This document shows, in pieces, positions 25,778 through 36,870 of a DNA stretch of 64,000 nt; position 1 is the first letter of the stretch; the number at the start of each line of letters is the position of its first letter. The notes beneath the pieces were generated by a model. That model saw only the letters and a program-made list of their open reading frames with translations. It searched no databases and was not told where the DNA came from. This DNA comes from Rhizoclosmatium globosum (Eukaryota > Chytridiomycota > Chytridiomycetes > Chytridiales > Chytriomycetaceae). The translations under genes and the position numbers were made by a program. Location: contig MCGO01000017.1 of NCBI GenBank assembly GCA_002104985.1, positions 434,001 to 498,000 on the forward strand, written 5' to 3'.

Positions 25778-27619
25778 ATGGCTAGCAACTTGGACAATCT
25801 CCTCGCTGATCTTGAGAACGAGTACGAAGGTAATCAGCTTCATCTATCGTGGGGCCAAGAGAATGGGTCTGACATTGACAGGTGCTGCTGTTACCAGCTC
25901 TGTGAAGCGAAACACACCACCAGATCAGTCAAGGTCGCAATTGAAGATTTGGAGTCGGATCTGTATGACTTCCTCGATAATTACGGCGACGAGGAAGAAG
26001 AGGAAGTGCCAGCGGGGGATGCCCAATTTACTGTCGACACCTCCAAGTTCCTCTCAATTCAAGAGCCCCAGGTACCTTCATCCGTCTCAACACAACCATC
26101 AAATGAACCTGTCGCTGCTGGAGCCGCAAAGAAGCTGGAGGATTTGGATTTTAAGTTTGAGGGAGAGGATGACGTTGTGACAGCGGCAGTGGAGCAATCA
26201 CAACCTGCCCCTGTTGCTGAATCTATTGAACCATTGCAGAATGAGCAGCAGAGAGAGGTGGAACAAGTCGCTCAAGCTGACAACACTGATAACGATGCCG
26301 ACCACTTCCCACCAGTCAAAAACCTAATTAATCACTTCACTGCCATTGCTGTTGCTCAGGATAAGCGGGTGGAGGAAGCGCCTGTTCCGTCTTCTGTTGC
26401 TGCCAGCATTAACGAGGAAGTCTTTGTCGATGCCGTACCTGTAATTGAGGAAGTTGTATCTGCTCCTGTTGTCGTCGCCCCAGTTGTCGCTCCAGTGGAG
26501 GAAGTTCCTGTTGCTGTTGAGGAAGTCGTTGAGGAAGTGCGGTTGAGCAAAAGGTGGAGTACGATTCATTCATGCGGCAGAAGGTGCCGCTGTCCAGGGC
26601 GAAGAGTTGTCTGTCGTCTCTGGAAACGGGCTTGAACGGGCGGAATCTAAGTATGTCATTCATCAGGAGGTTCCTCAACCTGTTGCTGTTGTCGGAACTG
26701 TGAAGTACGAGGAGCAGGCCTCTGTCGTTGTTGATGCAAAGTCTGCTGTTGTTGAGAGACAGGAGGTGATTGAAGAGCCTGTTGCGCCACCAATGCAACC
26801 ACAAATTTCTGAGCGAAGCGCATCAACAAAGGAGCGCTCGATGTCCATCTATTCGGAGTCATTCAGTATATTCGAAACGGACTCGGTTTTGGATAGTGAT
26901 ATCCAAGTCCAAATTATTCGTCTGCGTGGACAAATCGACCGTACTCGTATCGTATGTAGTTCTTTTCAGTTAATATCTGATGGCTAACTGCTTGTTTCCA
27001 GCTCATCAACGAACAACTCCGTCTAAGAAATATGCCACCTCTCGAACCAGGCCAATATTCTCTGCCAGCCATTCAACCATCAAAACGAGGATCTATTATC
27101 TCAACGGTCTCCAACGCTGTTTATTCAGCCATCACCAGTGTGACTTCACCCTGCTTCCCCGACCACTGCAAGCCCATCCATTCCAGGCCCAACTGCTCAA
27201 GACCTTGAAATCCAGCGTATGCGTGAAGAACTCGAACGAACCAAGCGCGAAATCGCTGATAAACAGAAACAGACCATTACCCCCTACACACCTGCTCCCC
27301 CACCAGCGAACGTTGCGCGACCACCACCACAAGACGATCAATCCGATTTCCCCGGAGTTGACAAGGTTATTGAATACAAGAAGCCAACCAAGAACAACGA
27401 CAGTGCCTCTATCACCTCTGGAAAGAGCAACAAGAGCAACACTGGTTCGGGATGGGGTCTGTTCCGTTCCAAGAGCACAAAGTCAATGAAGGAGCTGCTG
27501 ATACAAATGACAAGCCTGTGAAGGAGCGCAAGAAGAGCATTAAGCCTAACGCGGACAAACCACCACCACTCTACATGTCTGGACCACACATGATGATGGG
27601 AGGTGGTGGTCGTTTCTAG
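25778..27619 (+). CDS. LD-motif/GGRF family member B (longest)
   Basis: MASNLDNLLADLENEYEG holds a perfect LDxLLxxL and is followed by a phase-1 intron, as in member A. DLYDFLDNYGDEEEEE corresponds to A's FLDSYGEE. A long acidic Val/Glu/Pro-rich low-complexity region (26040-26560) and a Ser region lead to FETDSVLDSDIQVQIIRLRG, a coiled coil split by an intron before LINEQLRLRN. Next come PSKRGSIISTVSNAVYSAIT, a second coiled coil (MREELERTKREIADKQKQ), SITSGKSNKSN, GWGLFRSKSTKS and the C-terminus MMMGGGGRF. Frame changes fall near 25930, 26560, 27150 and 27490. AATAAA lies near 27650. Confidence 0.7.
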
Positions 27620-27741
27620 ACGACTTGTATTACAGTACAGTAGATGAAATAAAGTTTATGTTCTTTTTCGATTAAATTTTGAAACCATTTGCAATTTCGA
27701 ATAATTTTTGACAACCAAAACAGCACGCGCCAAATTTCAGA

Positions 27742-28496
27742 TATGCCTGGGGAAGCACAACAAGCGGCAGCCGTGGATAGAGCCTTGTCGATGAAGTCGA
27801 GGACGTTTTCTGAGGAGTCTGATGCGAATCGTCTGGGATCTGAGACTGATTCCGTGCTGGATAACGACACTCAAGTACAGATCATTCGGCTGCGTGGCCA
27901 AATAGAGCGTACTCGCATCGTAAGTCACTGTTCAAAATTCTTAGTCGACATGTTAAACTCGATCCATATCTAGTTGATCAATGAGCAGCTGCGATTGCGA
28001 AATATGCAACCGTTGGAGCCAGGTCAGACTACGTTGCCAGCCCCATCCAAGAGAACATCAATTATTTCTGCAATAACAAGTGCGGTTGGAAGCGCTATTT
28101 CAACCGTGACTGGAGTGACTTCTACTCCTGGCACTGTCAATGGTTCAGCGCCATCTTCACTGTCAAAAGAACAAGAGATTAAGCAGTTACAAGAGGAACT
28201 CAATCGTACCAGAAAAGAAATCACTGGCATTCCACAGACCCCAACTCTCTTCACACTTCCATCTGCCAGAAGCAAGAGTTTCCTGGGTGGACAAGGTTAT
28301 CGAATACCACACAAGAAAACGAGAACAGTGATAATGCGTCTATATCATCGGGAAAAAGTAATAAGAGTGGGTTTGGACTGTTTCGCTCAAGAGCACCAAG
28401 TCTCTGAAAGAAGGTGATATTGCTTCATCAAAGACAGTGAAGCCAGTGAGAGAGCGCAAGAAGAGTATTGTATCAAAGCCACCATGGGCGGCTTGA
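27742..28496 (+). CDS. LD-motif/GGRF family member C (lacks LD motif and GGRF)
   Basis: A shortened copy of member B. It starts MPGEAQQAAAVDRALSMKSR and goes straight to ETDSVLDNDTQVQIIRLRGQ, an intron at the same place as in B, LINEQLRLRNMQPLEPGQ, KRTSIISAITSAVGSAISTV and a coiled coil (QEIKQLQEELNRTRKEI). Then come VDKVIEYH, SISSGKSNKSGFGLFRSR and a tail VRERKKSIVSKPPWAA with no GGRF. Similarity to B begins in the middle of the protein, so it probably arose by partial tandem duplication. Frame changes occur near 28270 and 28400. A poly(A) signal (aaataaag) follows the stop directly. Confidence 0.65.
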
Positions 28497-28605
28497 GTTT
28501 TTTAAATAAAGTTTGAATATAGATTTGTTGTACTTTTGTGATATCCTTTCGTGGAGATCCAAAAATCAATTTGGGATCGTTTGACATTGAGACCCATTGC
28601 ACACC

Positions 28606-29941
28606 ATGAGCAACACGATCAATGCGCTGCTGAATGAGCTGGATGAGTTCTTAATTGATTCACCAGGTAAGGCGAGTATTGCAGCCTTTACTTAGAGCGG
28701 GTACTCAATTGGCCATGAGCAGAGGCAGCCCGCCAGCCACTTCTTTTAAAGCCGAAGCCGCCGACGACGCCTACGACATTCTCTCGGCTTATTCCGAAGA
28801 CACACCGCCGAATCCGATGCACCGGAACCCGCCGCGGACGCCCGGCTCAGCAGTTCAAGTGCCTCCATTCCTCTGCCGCCATCGCCTCGATTCCTCGCCC
28901 AACAATTAAACCACTTTTGGCCGAAAAGATGCGCCAGGATACGATCCAGGAACAGGCTCTTTCACAGCCATCGAATCGGAATGTGAGTTGTGATCACATA
29001 TCAATCGCACTTTGTTTATTAAACACCACACAATCCCCTTATTATCATGCAGAGACTTCCAAAGGGTATGGACATGCCGCCAAGTCCTGTGGCAATCAGG
29101 TCGAGCATGCTGCAGCAATCTATGCCTCCCCCAATCTACCTCAGCAGAACAATGTCTTCCAATGGCGCCCCTGCTCCAAACCAAACATTTAACATGCTCC
29201 TGTCAATTCTGGAGCACCTTATGTTCGATCTGGCAGGGCCAGTTTCGACAACAATTTGCCAACTCCCAAACGAGGCTCATTTATGCCACCTCCCTCTGTT
29301 TACGAAAATGCTCAACAGCAGCAATTTGCGCGACCAATGTCTCGCACATCCGCGCAATCTTACCCTGATACAATCCAAGAGAGAGAAGAACTGGATTCAC
29401 TGCATCACCATTACCACCAACAACAACAACTGCAACTACAACAACAAATGGAACAGCAGTACGAAAATGAAGAAATCATGGCTCTTCGTGCAGAACTCGA
29501 GAAAACAAAGATGGTGAATAACACAATTTTCTTCAGGGTCAAGTTAACATCATTTATGCAGGAACTTAGCCTTCGTGCAGAATTAGAGCAAGCAAAGAAG
29601 GTATTGAGTCTTGACTGATTTGATTTTTTTAAAATATCAATGCTAAATTCCGTCTCCAGGAAATAAGTGATCGTATCAGGGAAAATGAATTTTTGTTATT
29701 GAAAGCTCAGGCTAAAGCAGCTGATTTGAAGAGCGACACCACATCCTTAAAGTCAAAAACATCGTCAATTGGAACAGAGCAATCGAACTCGTCAAAGAAA
29801 GGGCTGGGCTGGCTTGGTCGTTCGAAAAGTACGGGATCAGCTAAACCAGCAAAGAAGAAGGCTGAAAAAGATGAAAGTAATGTACCGTTGTTCCTTGCGA
29901 ACCCTTACATGATGCAAATGGGTGCTGGTGGTCGTTTTTAA
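28606..29941 (+). CDS. LD-motif/GGRF family member D
   Basis: MSNTINALLNELDEFLIDSP carries a variant LD motif (INALLNEL; Asn for Asp) followed by the family's phase-1 intron. AYDILSAYSED corresponds to A's AYGDFLDSYGEE. A Pro-rich and then Gln/His-rich region (HHYHQQQQLQLQQQ) precedes a coiled coil interrupted by two introns (MALRAELEKTK, LSLRAELEQAKK). The C-terminus has SDTTSLKSKTSSIG, KKGLGWLGRSKSTGSA and PYMMQMGAGGRF with the stop at 29941. Frame changes occur near 28900-29200. The end of the gene is very like B and A, showing that the GGRF tail is under constraint. Confidence 0.65.
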
Positions 29942-30086
29942 AGGAGTTGGTCAAGGGATGGATGTCATCACACTGGATGATATATGGATAGACTGTTGAA
30001 GCGTTATGTACACAAACCTTTCAATAAAAGCAACAGTTTCTTAGTCAAACAGAGAACAAAAAGCATATCAGAAAATTCTTCTCAAA

Positions 30087-31183
30087 ATGCCTGCAATCGA
30101 TATGGACAGTCTCCTGCGGGAGTTGGATGCTTCTCTTGATGAATGCACTACAGGAAAAGGTTAGTTACCCTAGTTTCGCTGCTTCAAGCTTCTTGTTGTG
30201 GCGAACCCTCATACTTCAAAGCCGCCGCCACTTACGATATAAACCGATTCGCTGACTCTCTTCCTCATAAACATAGCGCCCCTGCCTCAAGTAACTGTTG
30301 CGCATCTCCTCAGCTTGAACACGGCCACTGTTTCAGGATTGATGGATGTGATATCACCGGCAGACAAACCAACAATGGCATGGAAGCTGCGGTTCTGGTT
30401 CTTACTATGGGCGCTATCTTTATGTTTGAAAGCAATGGGCCGGAGGAGATGCCTGTAGATGTTGTGCGATTGAATGTGGGAACGGAAGTGGCGTCAACTG
30501 GTGTTCCGGGTGAACCCTTAGCTTTCACTATTGCAAACAATGAAACCCCTGACGAGAATTGGATGTATGTATCTACGACCTTAGATCTTTATTTGATTTC
30601 TGGAGGAGACAACTGAACTAATCGCTGCTCACTAATCAAGTTTGAGAGCCAAAACCAAGACATCAAAAGATACATGGATAGATATGATTGCTCGTTTTTC
30701 TGTTACTGGCCCAGATGAGCAAGATTACGATGAAGGTGCAGATGAGATTACTCTCGAAGAACTCTTTCTCAAGCAGGGTAACTTCAGATTACATTGCTTC
30801 TTATGATATATTAATCCTGTATCTTATTCAGATTGCAAACTTCCAAGGAGGTCTCCATATTCCAAACAGACAAAACAGTTTGAACGCTGCACCCCAGCCT
30901 ATCTTCATCAACAGATCTCTTGCGCAACCATACAGCTCGTCTCCAAGCAACTATAGTTTTGATCGCCGCGACTCTGAAGCCCACTCTCACGTTTCAAGCG
31001 AATTCGACATTACTACGGCAATAGAGCATCCGACAGCCCATCTTTGGCAGTTTCCCCAAACAACAAAGTGTTGGGATCCCTGGCGGTGGTATCTTTGGGT
31101 CATTGGGAGACACAGAGCCTGACTTATCTCGCCTTGGGCGATCCAAGTCAAGACTTCGTCGACTACTTCAGGGGATGCTGTGA
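30087..31183 (+). CDS. LD-motif family member E with PH-like domain
   Basis: MPAIDMDSLLRELDASLDEC keeps the LD motif (MDSLLREL) and the phase-1 intron. Instead of a coiled coil, the middle is beta-rich (AAVLVLTMGAIFMFES, GEPLAFTIANNETPDENW). After an intron comes LRAKTKTSKDTWIDMIARF, a PH-domain C-terminal helix with its invariant Trp. A Ser-rich tail follows (LHIPNRQNSLNAAP, FGSLGDTEPDLSRL) and ends LGRSKSRLRRLLQGML at 31183, after frame changes near 31050. It thus shares the head (LD) and tail (GxxGRSKS) with A-D and the PH core with F and G. Probably lipid- or protein-binding at membranes (inference). Confidence 0.6.
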
Positions 31184-31455
31184 ACAGAAAGAAGAATACG
31201 AAGGCACAGATTTCCAAGTCGTTTATCCAGTTTTAAATGATTTTGAAGTCCAGTCAAGCCCTGCTATCAATGTCAATGGCATTCAATCTCATCTTCCTTG
31301 TACCTTTTGTCTGTTACTCTACTTACTCCCTGGGCATGCAATCCCTAATGTGAATAAGCCTCTCTTTCTATCCGTCTTGCTCTTTCCTTCCTTCCATCGC
31401 TTAATGAAAAATAAATCTGGTTCTAAATCTCCTCGAAGCCCAGAAACTTGTTTAA
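31184..31455. other. Intergenic spacer between members E and F
   Basis: Contains the probable 3' UTR of member E (aaaataaa near 31408) and the promoter of member F, with C/T-rich tracts (tctatccgtcttgctctttccttcc, about 31370). No independent gene is supported. Confidence 0.3.
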
Positions 31456-32817
31456 ATGGCAACGAAAGTTGACTCCTTGCTCATGGCACTTCGCAGCTCA
31501 TTCGAGGAGTTTATGGACCATGAAGGGTGTGTAGTGTGCCCAATTCCCCACTTTGTTAGTCAATTAACTCATTCGCTTGCTTCAGATCCCGAGATAACAC
31601 CCGAAGTCAAGCAACTGCTGGAAGCATACAAGCAGAAACATACCGCGAAAGTAGCGGATCTGCTGAGTGAGTCTATCGAGAGTACCATATGATCTTGGCT
31701 GATTTTGCCTTCCTCAACAGACAAGACTGATGCAACATCTGGACAGCTGTACATCATCCCCGAAGCTCGATACGAAGATACTGCCAAACTTCAGTCGCTA
31801 CCTTGGGCTCCGAGGTTCATTGTTATGTGTCAAGGCAGCTTGTTCCAATTTGCGGACCCAAAACCAACGAATGAAGCTATAGACTACTTTGACCTGTCGG
31901 AAAAGACATTTGTGCTGCCGAAGCTGCAGCGAATCAACGTACCACTGGCGTTTGAGATCGTATCAACTTTGCCGACTGGGGAAACCAAGAGCTGGTTGTG
32001 AGTGGCTCCTTGTCTCCTTGTGTTCAAATTAGTCTTTATTAATCGATTGTTGTTGACTAGGCTACGTGCAAACAATCTTGCGACAAAGAATATGTGGGTG
32101 GAGCTTATCAACAAGGCAATTGCCGAAGTTTCATTTGAGCTGCAGGCGGCTCCAAAGCTCAAAAAGATCAACAGCAGCACGGAATTCGCACTGGAGACGT
32201 ATTTCAAAAGTCTGGTGGCAGGAAAGAAACTTCAGTGTATTCCTTCGAAACCTTGAAATCAAACGCCAATCTATCCCCTTTGGAACCAACAGACCCAGCT
32301 CCACCCGTCCCCAAGATTCCTTGGGAAAGATTTCATGGAATAGAGCAGCCCTTTTCAGCTCCGGTTTTGTCCGAGGAATCCACCTTAGATTACGCCTCCC
32401 CAGCCGAAATGGAAATCCAGCTTGCAACAAAACTCAACGACTCAAAGCGAGTCCGTGGGAAAAAATCCACACTCATGCGGAGAAATTCAGATTCCTACAG
32501 CGAGCACCGTCGAAGCTCGAGTTTAATGGACGAGGATGAGCATTGGAAGTCTATTGGTGTTCCACCACGTGAATCGCAGATGCAGTTTGCGATGGACGAG
32601 GCGATGGCACGGGCGTTGTTGAAAAGAAAATGAAGGACAGAGGAGACAGGCTGTTATTGTGGAAGCTGAGAAAGTTGATCATGAGAGTGTTTTGTCTGGG
32701 GGAGTTGAATATACGGGTCGTTCAATGTCGGAACTGCCTCGAAGACCAAGTACTGCGCAAAGTACTACGTTTTCCAGGTTGAAGGGATGGTTTGGTTCAA
32801 GTAAACAATTTAAATAG
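31456..32817 (+). CDS. LD-motif family member F with PH domain
   Basis: MATKVDSLLMALRSSFEEF carries VDSLLMAL, again followed by an intron. A helical linker (TPEVKQLLEAYKQKHTAKVA) precedes a PH domain: SGQLYIIPEARYED, PRFIVMCQGSLFQFAD, FVLPKLQRINVPLAFEIVS and, after an intron at the same point as in E and G, LRANNLATKNMWVELINKAI. The tail has KIPWERFHGIEQPF, a Ser/Arg segment (RRNSDSYSEHRRSSS) and, after a frame change at 32630, STTFSRLKGWFGSSKQFK with the stop at 32815-32817. Frame changes at 32235 and 32630 break otherwise continuous reading. No GGRF is present. Confidence 0.65.
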
Positions 32818-33082
32818 AGTCATTTAGCATAATATTAAGAATGAAGGGTGGTTTTATGTTGATGGGTTGTTGCGCGTGTTCATGTCAGGAACTGTCAGTG
32901 ATAAGATGCAGAGCAATGCTTGGCGAGTGCCTCCCTCCATTCCAACTCACCAAATTGGAAAATTTGAGGCTGTGAGGCTCTGCTCGACTTGTAACCCTTC
33001 AACAAAAAAGTTCTGAACACGATACTACATTACTCTGTTCAATATGTCGCGCGTACTTACCCGCCAGAATACCGAGTTGAAA

Positions 33083-34112
33083 CATGATGAACAACCTACA
33101 AATTGATGGTGAGTTTATGGTTTTGGGTGGACTTCTGTGTTCTGACGCCGAATTCAGCAGACAGACGGTCTAGGCAAGGCCGCAGCCTTAGCAAACGAAG
33201 ACCCTCAATAACAAACCATGAAGACCACGGTAACGTAACAATTGGTGCATTGTTAGGTAAGAGTGATAGATATCTACCACCCAATCTAATACTTCAACAG
33301 AGCAACCCAGTGCTCTCAGTGGACAACTTGATCTTTATGTTCCTCCTACTCGCCGGGGTGAAGAAGGTCTTCTCGTTGAGCGGTTCTTTATCTTAGCGAA
33401 TCGCACTCTGTACATGTTTGTCACGCGATCAACTTTCAGCCAACCTCTCGCAAGCTTAGACCTTACACCGAATTCCTACATTGTCGCTGATATTAAAGGG
33501 GCAAACTGAGTTTGGCCATGGAACTGGTTGGAGAAATCGGGCTGGGCCAATTCAAATCTTGGATGTAAGTCGAAGTCCACCTCTCTTGCTATGCCAAAGT
33601 AAATAATAATTCTCTGAAACCAGCTTATGCGCAAGAAACATGGCAACAAAGAGTCTCTGGGTTGACATGATCAACCATTCCATCACAGCCAGTGTGAACG
33701 AAGTTGCAAAGTTCTCATCTGCGCGCAGCGTTCCACGCATTAATACATATGCAATGAGTCGAACACAGTCTTATGGTGGATCGGACTCGTATGTAACATC
33801 CCCAGTCTACGCCGACAAACGCGGTGAGGCAAACACGAGACTATCTCAGCGACAGATCCAAGAAGCACAAGCGCTGGATTTATTCCAACAAGGCCTCGAG
33901 TCCAATACAATAGTCACAGACGTGAATCAGAATCTTCATTGAACCAAGTGGCAACTCCGACAAGCGACCACAGTCGGTCCGTTGAAGACAACATCTTTTT
34001 TGAAGCGTCAAGAAAGATGAATAGCCAATACTCGACATCGCCGACGGAGTCTGCTGAGCCTAAAAAAACAGTGAAGCGCCGTGTAAAGACGGCTATTATG
34101 GGAATTTTGTAA
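33083..34112 (+). CDS. PH-domain family member G (LD motif lost)
   Basis: The short first exon (MMNNLQID) ends at a phase-1 donor as in the other members but has no LD motif. Then come a basic linker (RRSRQGRSLSKRRPSI), NVTIGALL, an intron and a PH domain: SGQLDLYVPPTRRGEEG, LLVERFFILANRTLYMFVTR, and after a further intron LCARNMATKSLWVDMINHSI, which closely matches members F and E. A frame change at about 33505 sits between the halves. The tail is polar, with a second change near 33930 (SVEDNIFFEASRKMNSQ), and ends KRRVKTAIMGIL. AATAAA near 34155. Confidence 0.6.
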
Positions 34113-34317
34113 ATAATGTATCTGAAAGCGAGCTTCTATGAATGTATAGTTAGTAAATAAACAATGGCTTCATTTAATGCGAATATATGACGGTTTTCTT
34201 CCAATTTTTTTTCGATATTTGCAACACTAATGCGGCATTCTTTTGAGTGAGTCCACTTGTTGAATTCTCTGTGGAGATGAAGATCCGTTCAGTGAGCATT
34301 ATTGAGCGCTAAAAATG

Positions 34318-34342
34318 GAAAGGAATCAATTTGATTCCTTTC
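34318..34342. promoter_or_regulatory. Perfect 11-bp palindrome just before a start codon
   Basis: GAAAGGAATCA and its exact reverse complement are separated by 3 bp (att) and end 3 bases before the ATG at 34346. It could be a dimeric operator or a 5' UTR hairpin. It is not seen upstream of the related genes at 37766 and 38272. Confidence 0.4.
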
Positions 34343-34345
34343 AAA

Positions 34346-34862
34346 ATGGCCGCCATTCCTGCAGTCTGTCTACCCTTCAACTGCGCGGGCACTTGCTTCT
34401 CCTGTTTCCGCAATGGAGCTGCTTCAACTCTGAACAGCACTGCAACTTTGATTGTTCTGGAACGTGTGTCCCGACTGCCCTCGATATCAGCAGTACCTGT
34501 GCATCACAATACCCTGGCTCCACGGCTTGTCAGTTGGCATGCAGCAAGTGCACAGCTCCATCGGCGAATGAAATCGCGACGAGCCGGTTCTTGTCTTGCG
34601 ATGAGATGGCTGGACGGCTGTCTGTAGCCGCGGAATGATGGGAAGTATGCTTTCAAACACGACGATTGTTTAAAGGATTTGAATCCTGATGGGTTACCTG
34701 TGATTGTCAGACAACTGCAACTACTTCGGGCTCTGCCGAATTCGTTACTATAACCAAAGCAAGCCAGGGGGCAGCAAGTGCACAAGCAACAGCGATGAGT
34801 CCAGTTGCCGTTCTTCTTACTACCACTAAGAGTGCTGCTGTTGCTGTAGTATTAGGGTATTG
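34346..34862 (+). CDS. Cys-rich hypothetical protein, family copy 1 (frame-broken)
   Basis: Starts MAAIPAVCLPFNCAGTC. After a frame change near 34420 it reads CNFDCSGTCVPTALDISSTC, YPGSTACQLACSKC and SRFLSCDEMAG, then DLNPDGLPVIV and an Ala/Thr-rich end (TTTKSAAVAVVLGY). The order and Cys spacing match the intact-looking gene at 38272. The C-terminal hydrophobic run could be a GPI signal, but no classical signal peptide is visible at the N-terminus. At least three frame changes; function unknown. Confidence 0.5.
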
Positions 34863-35013
34863 AGTGTAATGTTTGTTTGCCTTCTCGTTCTATAACATCT
34901 ATATCTGTATATCTTCATTACTATTAAATTCTTTTGTTGAATTCCGTATAATACGAAGTTAGTGTTAATATTTAACGGACAATCAAAAAGTTGTTCTAAA
35001 CACAAGCAACTTG

Positions 35014-35854
35014 ATGGCTTCAGTTTCAGTGGCAACACGTACCTTGACTGCAGCCTCACTGAGCCTGTCCACTACATTAGTCAGTCCTACACCAACTGCC
35101 GTGGCGGAAATCAAACTACCGCAGGTCGGGAACTATGTGCTGACGTCTGTATCCTGCAACTTGACTTCAGTTCCATCTTTCAACAACATGTCTATCAAAG
35201 TTGCAGCTTGTTCAAGATGGATCCTTTCTGTCTGTCTTGTATCCTGTCTTTGGCTCGTCAGCCAACCTGACTCAAATTGGAGAGAGCAACACAACTACAA
35301 CAACCACTACGCAACTGCGACCTCATCTCAATCGGCAACCCAAGCAATATCATCAACTATCTTACCAATCAATCAAATCCAATGTAGCACTGAACCCGAA
35401 GATTCAATCACTCGTTTCAATCAGGTCTTTGGATCAGGCTCTGTCTCTGATGATGGAGGAGGTTGGCACACTGACCTCATTCAGTCTCATCGCAACTCTG
35501 CAATCGGATATTTGCCAATTCTATTATGCATTTGATGGCGGACTCGGTGCCGTTTGTGGCGGAGAACGAGCTGCTACAGTCTGCAATAAGGAGGCTGGAT
35601 TAGAATGCCGCCAAGGTGTCTGTGTACCTTCGTATATCGAAACTGTCAGGACAACGATTTTGCCGAATACTACTTCTGCCACTCGAGTTTCTACTTCAGA
35701 TTATACCAATACAACATCCACCTTGGGTACGAGATCCGCTGCGCCAACTGCAACAGGAAGTAAGATTGACTCTAATAATGAAACGACCAGAAGAGTGGCA
35801 TCGACGCAGGCATCTGTCCCCGATTCTACCTCAACCTCCTCCTCCCGCACGTAA
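35014..35854 (+). CDS. Ser/Thr-rich protein with small Cys module
   Basis: MASVSVATRTLTAASLSLST starts a Ser/Thr-rich chain (SVSCNLTSVPSFNNMSIKVA). After a frame change near 35205 it continues SFLSVLYPVFGSSANLTQIG, a Thr run, and then a compact Cys module (GAVCGGERAATVCN, AGLECRQGVCVPSY) near 35540-35630. The end is mucin-like (TSATRVSTSDYTNTTST) with many potential O-glycosylation sites. It is probably extracellular, but no signal peptide is evident; the alternative frame at 34960-35260 is also Cys-rich, so the N-terminus is uncertain. Confidence 0.4.
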
Positions 35855-36093
35855 ATAATCGTTCATCACGGAGTGATTCCTCATACATAACAGTACTCGA
35901 TGAAATAATAATAAAGTCACCTCATTTGTGAAGTTTATAATTTGAAGGCGCGAAAAGAAAACATAATCAAGAGTTTGCTAATACCACATTTCTTTCATAA
36001 TTCATAACTAAGATACTGCGAAATATAAAAACGACAACAGATTCATGCATTCAACTCCATCAAAACCAAATCCTCCACACTTGTTCTCCATGC

Positions 36094-36870
36094 TTATTCC
36101 GCCCACGACTCTTCCACAGTCTCCCGCACTCGCCTGTTGTACGCTTTGCGGTCCTCCTGAACGATGTGATGTTAGAATGCAAGAGAGAGGACAAGAGGGA
36201 GTGAAACTCAACAGTGAAAAGGCGCGCTGCCTCCGTATTCGCCGGACTATTTGGGTTTGGGTCATGCAATAAACTCTGAATACTCGTCAAAATAGCTGCA
36301 GTATCATACGTCGGACTCCTACAATTCAAAAGTTCAAGGGGCTTTTTTAACATTCTGCATCCCAAATACCCCGAAGACAAGATAACCTACCAACGGTTCT
36401 GCAGAATATCCAGACACAAGTCTCCGTTCGCATACACATTTGGATGGAACATTTTAGAAACGAAGCGAACGTGGGGTGGTTTTGTTGGGTACGATTCGTC
36501 AAAGGTCAGAATGAGTTTGAAGGTCCCGTCTTCGAAGGGTGTGTCTTCGGGGCCAAAGATTACGGCGTTCCAAATGAGTCTATTGAGTTGCGGGATTGGA
36601 GGTCAGTGTGAAGGAGAGAAGCGAGTGGGGATGGTTTGTAGTTGCAGGAAATGGATTATGTGAGAGAAGACAGTTGCAGGAGGACTACAAGTGTAGTGGG
36701 CTTCCAAAGAGAGCGACAGGCAAGGGCAACGAGTAAAGAAGGAGGGCATAAAAGAGAGGCGTACACATTGTCGGGACACGGGGCTCCAGAGACACCCTCA
36801 GGTGGTCAGTAGACAGCTTCTTGAAATCGCGCATTAAGCGACGCTTGCTGTTGTGCTGGGTGGGTTGCAT
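36094..36870 (-). CDS. RAD6: Ubiquitin-conjugating enzyme E2, Rad6/Ubc2
   Basis: [19 protein letters not shown] and, one frame over, [16 protein letters not shown] match the Rad6 N-terminus. After an intron the E2 core follows: [43 protein letters not shown] with the catalytic Cys (about 36405-36430), [34 protein letters not shown] and, after an intron with a weak gttgag donor, [20 protein letters not shown]. Rad6 ubiquitinates PCNA (with Rad18) and histone H2B (with Bre1). The acidic tail of S. cerevisiae Rad6 is absent, as in most fungi and animals. One indel near 36800. Confidence 0.95.
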
